Assembly (NCBI GenBank): GCA_027886785.1
Contig: JAPCJV010000073.1
Coordinates: 1-7,818 of the forward strand
From: Nitrososphaerota archaeon
GTDB lineage: Archaea; Thermoproteota; Nitrososphaeria; Nitrososphaerales; CADDZS01
DNA length: 7,818 nt
Direction: 5' to 3'
The position numbers and the translations under genes are program-made. Under the pieces are notes generated by a model, which worked only from the letters and a program-made list of their open reading frames with translations, was not told the DNA's origin and ran no database searches. Each line of letters opens with the position of its first letter. Position 1 is the stretch's first letter. This document shows, piece by piece, positions 6,098-7,818 of this stretch.

Positions 6098-6604
6098 TCA
6101 ATGATCTAGGGGAATGCCCTTCAGCATTTCCCAGAATTTATCCCCCGCGTAATGCAAATTATTCACGATCGCCCCTTTTTTGGTCTGTTCCATCTCTAGC
6201 CTTGAGATAGTAACTTCTCCCACGGCAATCGCCTTTCCGTACTTCTCCTCCCTGACGACTACAATATCCCCGGGGTGAAACTCTCCCTCAAATTTAGTAA
6301 TCCCGGGTCTCATGATGTTTGCACCGTTCACCACGAACTTTACTGCTCCACTGTCCACTGTAACAGTGGGTCGCGATGGAAGAATCCATTCGTCCTTCAA
6401 GAGTGGAAAATAGACCATCTCGCTGCCTTTCTCATCCTTGTTTTTCTTTTTGGAGCCGAGAAAGATTTTGTCTTTCTCATCGAAAATGATGGAGATGGAG
6501 GGATCATCTCCTTCAGCGATCTTCAGGTCTTTCGATTTTATCGGGGCAACGTTTGAGAGTTTTTTCAAGTTCTCAAGGAGATCGTCTCGGGCGCTCTTGG
6601 ACAT
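6098..6604 (-). CDS. PUA-domain RNA-binding protein, MCTS1/Tma20-like (pre-PUA plus PUA)
   Basis: Archaeal relative of MCTS1/Tma20, which in eukaryotes binds the small ribosomal subunit during re-initiation and recycling; a ribosome-linked role here is inference. Residues 1-70 form the pre-PUA region, including a Lys-rich stretch (GSKKKNKDEKG). The PUA domain covers about 75-160 and shows the family hallmarks: PTVTVDSGAVKFVVNGANIM, RPGI, FHPGDIVVV and AIAVGE. The C-terminal GAIVNNLHYAGDKFWEM is typical of the MCTS1/DENR-type branch. From ATG 6604 the protein is 168 aa; TTG 6619 would add five residues (MRIFH), but MSKSARDDLLENLKKL is the more natural start. It is divergent from the Lsm gene across a 140-170-base regulatory region and precedes sepF on the same strand. 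Confidence 0.88.
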   Translation of the reverse strand: MSKSARDDLLENLKKLSNVAPIKSKDLKIAEGDDPSISIIFDEKDKIFLGSKKKNKDEKGSEMVYFPLLKDEWILPSRPTVTVDSGAVKFVVNGANIMRPGITKFEGEFHPGDIVVVREEKYGKAIAVGEVTISRLEMEQTKKGAIVNNLHYAGDKFWEMLKGIPLDH

Positions 6605-6642
6605 ATGAAAAATTCTCAATACAAAGTGGCACCCAGGTGTCG

Positions 6643-6722
6643 CTTCTCAGCTCAGGATCGGTTCTGAAACCAAATAACTCTTAATAAGACTTCTAAAAAC
6701 TAATAACCAAAAGTCTGAGAAG
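6643..6722. promoter_or_regulatory. Divergent PUA/Lsm promoter region framed by an 8-bp inverted repeat
   Basis: CTTCTCAG at 6643-6650 and its exact reverse complement CTGAGAAG at 6715-6722 flank an A/T-rich core. On the plus strand TTCTAAAAAC (6691-6700) is a plausible TATA box for the Lsm gene; on the minus strand AGTTATTTGG (about 6671-6680) is a weaker candidate for the PUA gene. With the usual 25-base spacing, both predicted transcription starts fall on or next to the repeat arms. The boxes are weak matches, so this is tentative. Confidence 0.35.
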
Positions 6723-6773
6723 TTCCTTTTTCTCGGATCAAACAGATTGAGTAGTTTATTTTTGTCACAAGAT

Positions 6774-6995
6774 ATGGCGGTCCGCGTTTTAGACGAGAGC
6801 GTGGGAAAAATTGTGTTAATCAAGCTAAAGGGCGGTAAGGTAATTAGAGGAAATCTCCAGGGTTTCGATCAGCACATGAACCTCCTTCTCGAATCTTCCG
6901 AAGAAATCATTGATGAGGGAAAGACGAGCTCCCTGGGGACAATCGTTGTTCGGGGGGACAATGTGGTGATCATCTCGCCGCCTCCGAAAGGGTAA
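6774..6995 (+). CDS. Lsm (Sm-like archaeal) RNA-binding protein
   Basis: Archaeal Sm-like proteins form heptameric rings that bind U-rich RNA and act in RNA metabolism. Both Sm motifs are present: Sm1 (VLIKLKGGKVIRGNLQGFDQ, then HMNLLLE) with RNA-binding Asp32, His34 and Asn36, and Sm2 (GTIVVRGDNVVIISP) with Arg60-Gly61-Asp62. From ATG 6774 the protein is 73 aa, a complete Sm fold. In-frame TTG codons at 6762 (77 aa, MSQDMAVRV) and 6747 (82 aa) are possible earlier starts; I could not decide between them from the sequence. eL37 begins 44 bases downstream, the conserved archaeal Lsm-eL37 neighbourhood, and the two are probably co-transcribed. Confidence 0.95.
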   Translation: MAVRVLDESVGKIVLIKLKGGKVIRGNLQGFDQHMNLLLESSEEIIDEGKTSSLGTIVVRGDNVVIISPPPKG

Positions 6996-7039
6996 AAACA
7001 GAAAGTTCCGATTAGTAACAAGTCAGAGGGAAAGGAAAT

Positions 7040-7213
7040 TTGACGAGAGGAACTTCGTCCATGGGTAAGATGGGTCGCAAAAAGACCCATATCCGGTGCC
7101 GCCGCTGCGGTCATCACTCTTATCACTTGAGGTACAAAAGATGTTCATCCTGCGGATTCGGGGCTTCTGCGAAATTGCGCCAATATTCGTGGATGACGCG
7201 ATTTCGAGGGTAG
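7040..7213 (+). CDS. rpl37e: Large-subunit ribosomal protein eL37 (L37e)
   Basis: Small zinc-ribbon protein of the archaeal/eukaryotic 50S/60S subunit. It has 57 aa from TTG 7040. Four cysteines form two pairs, C20-x2-C23 and C35-x2-C38, with the family stretches [26 protein letters not shown] and a basic C-terminus. The start is decided by homology: eL37 proteins generally begin with M-x-x-GT-x-SMGK, which here is [10 protein letters not shown] read from TTG 7040, with the purine-rich GAGGGAAAGG at 7026-7035 just upstream. Using the ATG at 7061 would remove the conserved GTSS segment. The gene is easily missed because it is short and has a TTG start. It follows the Lsm gene by 44 bases. Confidence 0.95.
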   Translation: MTRGTSSMGKMGRKKTHIRCRRCGHHSYHLRYKRCSSCGFGASAKLRQYSWMTRFRG

Positions 7214-7227
7214 GATTGGGGCATCTT

Positions 7228-7242
7228 TTCCCTAAAAGGGAA
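7228..7242 (+). promoter_or_regulatory. Small inverted repeat covering the ribosome-binding site of the downstream gene
   Basis: TTCCCT (7228-7233), loop AAA and AGGGAA (7237-7242) form a perfect 6-bp stem between the eL37 stop and the next start. The right arm is the purine run that would serve as ribosome-binding site for TTG 7251. It could tune translation, or be fortuitous; there is no following T run to make it a terminator. Confidence 0.25.
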
Positions 7243-7250
7243 TTGACCGT

Positions 7251-7818
7251 TTGTCTGTAAGCGAGATCGTGCTTGCCGCGGGGAGCGCGGCCGTGGGCGT
7301 CGCTGCAGGGTCAATTGCAGTTTATTTTTACACTAGAAGCGGTACCGCAGCAAAAGAACAGGTTGAGGCTAGTCCACAGTCTGAAAAACAAGAATCTAAA
7401 GAGGTTGGTAGTAAGGACATAACTCCAGTGCCTCGTTTAGAAAACATGAATCCTTCGCGCACAATTCCCCGAAGCGAGCTGGAGAAAAGCAAGCGGGAGT
7501 TGCGAACCTTACTGTTGGAGAAGGAATTGGTCTCTGCTGCCCTAACTCGGCTATACGAAGCGGAAGTCGCGAAGGAGATCACAAAAGACGAACGGGAGGT
7601 TCTTGGTGCAAAATACGTGTCCGAACTCAGATCTTTGGACGAAAAAGTCGGCAAAATGGATGCCTTCATTCAGATCGGAGACTTGGAAACGTTAAGGAAC
7701 CAATTGCTTCAACTGGTTAATCAAAAAGTCGAAGCGATCGAGAAGCGAATTGAAAGTACAAAGCGCCTTGCAGAGCCCCTTATCGCAGACCTGCGCCAGC
7801 GACAAGGGGTCCCGCAGA
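7251..7818 (+). CDS. Membrane-anchored coiled-coil protein, unknown function (3' end outside window)
   Basis: An open frame of 189 codons that runs off the right edge. Start TTG 7251 follows an AAGGGAA ribosome-binding site by about 8 bases; a TAA at 7233-7235 closes the frame upstream and the next Met is residue 66, so TTG is the only reasonable start. Residues 5-27 (IVLAAGSAAVGVAAGSIAVY) are one hydrophobic, Ala/Gly-rich membrane helix or uncleaved anchor. Residues 30-75 are a polar, probably disordered linker rich in Glu, Lys and Ser. Residues 76-185 are strongly helical and charged with heptad-like Leu/Ile/Val spacing, two or three coiled-coil segments broken near GDLETL. I do not recognise the family. 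The predicted topology is a short exterior end with the long coiled coil in the cytoplasm. The gene lies 37 bases after eL37 and may share its transcript. Confidence 0.75.
   Translation, partial: MSVSEIVLAAGSAAVGVAAGSIAVYFYTRSGTAAKEQVEASPQSEKQESKEVGSKDITPVPRLENMNPSRTIPRSELEKSKRELRTLLLEKELVSAALTRLYEAEVAKEITKDEREVLGAKYVSELRSLDEKVGKMDAFIQIGDLETLRNQLLQLVNQKVEAIEKRIESTKRLAEPLIADLRQRQGVPQ

Noticed and set aside
6094..6108. Perfect 15-base palindrome TAGATCA-A-TGATCTA spanning the PUA gene stop codon
   Set aside because: Seven-base arms are expected about once by chance in a window of this size, it lies partly in coding sequence, and no T run or promoter is tied to it.
7328..7669. 113-codon minus-strand frame opposite the coiled-coil gene
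   Set aside because: Ser/Phe-rich product typical of reading the reverse of a Glu/Lys-rich coiled coil; the plus frame has a ribosome-binding site, a membrane helix and stays open to the edge.
1..7818. tRNA, rRNA, CRISPR array, insertion sequence or transposase
   Set aside because: I saw no cloverleaf pattern, no regularly spaced repeats and no transposase motifs or terminal inverted repeats on either strand.

Overview
The window looks like a piece of an archaeal chromosome. It carries sn-glycerol-1-phosphate dehydrogenase (archaeal lipid synthesis), a 20S proteasome beta subunit, the KH/beta-CASP nuclease aCPSF1, an Lsm protein, ribosomal protein eL37, a PUA protein of the MCTS1 type and an archaeal SepF-like protein. 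The protein sequences and gene order feel most like Thaumarchaeota/Nitrososphaeria or a close relative, but this is an impression without a database search. Non-ATG starts are common: at least four genes have no ATG that could serve as a full-length start.

Left region (1-1046), accessory in character and visibly more AT-rich: the 3' end of an unidentified Lys/Arg-rich helical protein (+ strand) meets, three bases away, the end of a compact minus-strand cassette of three overlapping small genes. Read in transcription order these are a 37-44 aa peptide that begins like a ribbon-helix-helix antitoxin, a 127 aa putative zinc protease with an HEILH motif, and a 67 aa protein with nine cysteines near its C-terminus. 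This cassette is the best candidate for an undescribed system.

Central region (1047-5733), housekeeping: a large SlyD-type FKBP prolyl isomerase (+) converges on egsA (-). egsA is divergent from a psmB-aCPSF1 pair (+) that is separated by only 7 bases. This pairing of proteasome beta and aCPSF1 is known in other archaea.

Right region (5720-7818): sepF-like and PUA genes on the minus strand (PUA first, sepF second) are divergent from an Lsm-eL37-coiled-coil run on the plus strand. The Lsm-eL37 pairing is a classic archaeal neighbourhood. The last gene encodes an N-terminal membrane segment plus a long coiled coil and runs off the window. The aCPSF1 and sepF reading frames overlap tail to tail by 14 bases. 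Overall the core genes concern protein folding and turnover, RNA 3'-end formation, translation, lipid backbone synthesis and cell division.
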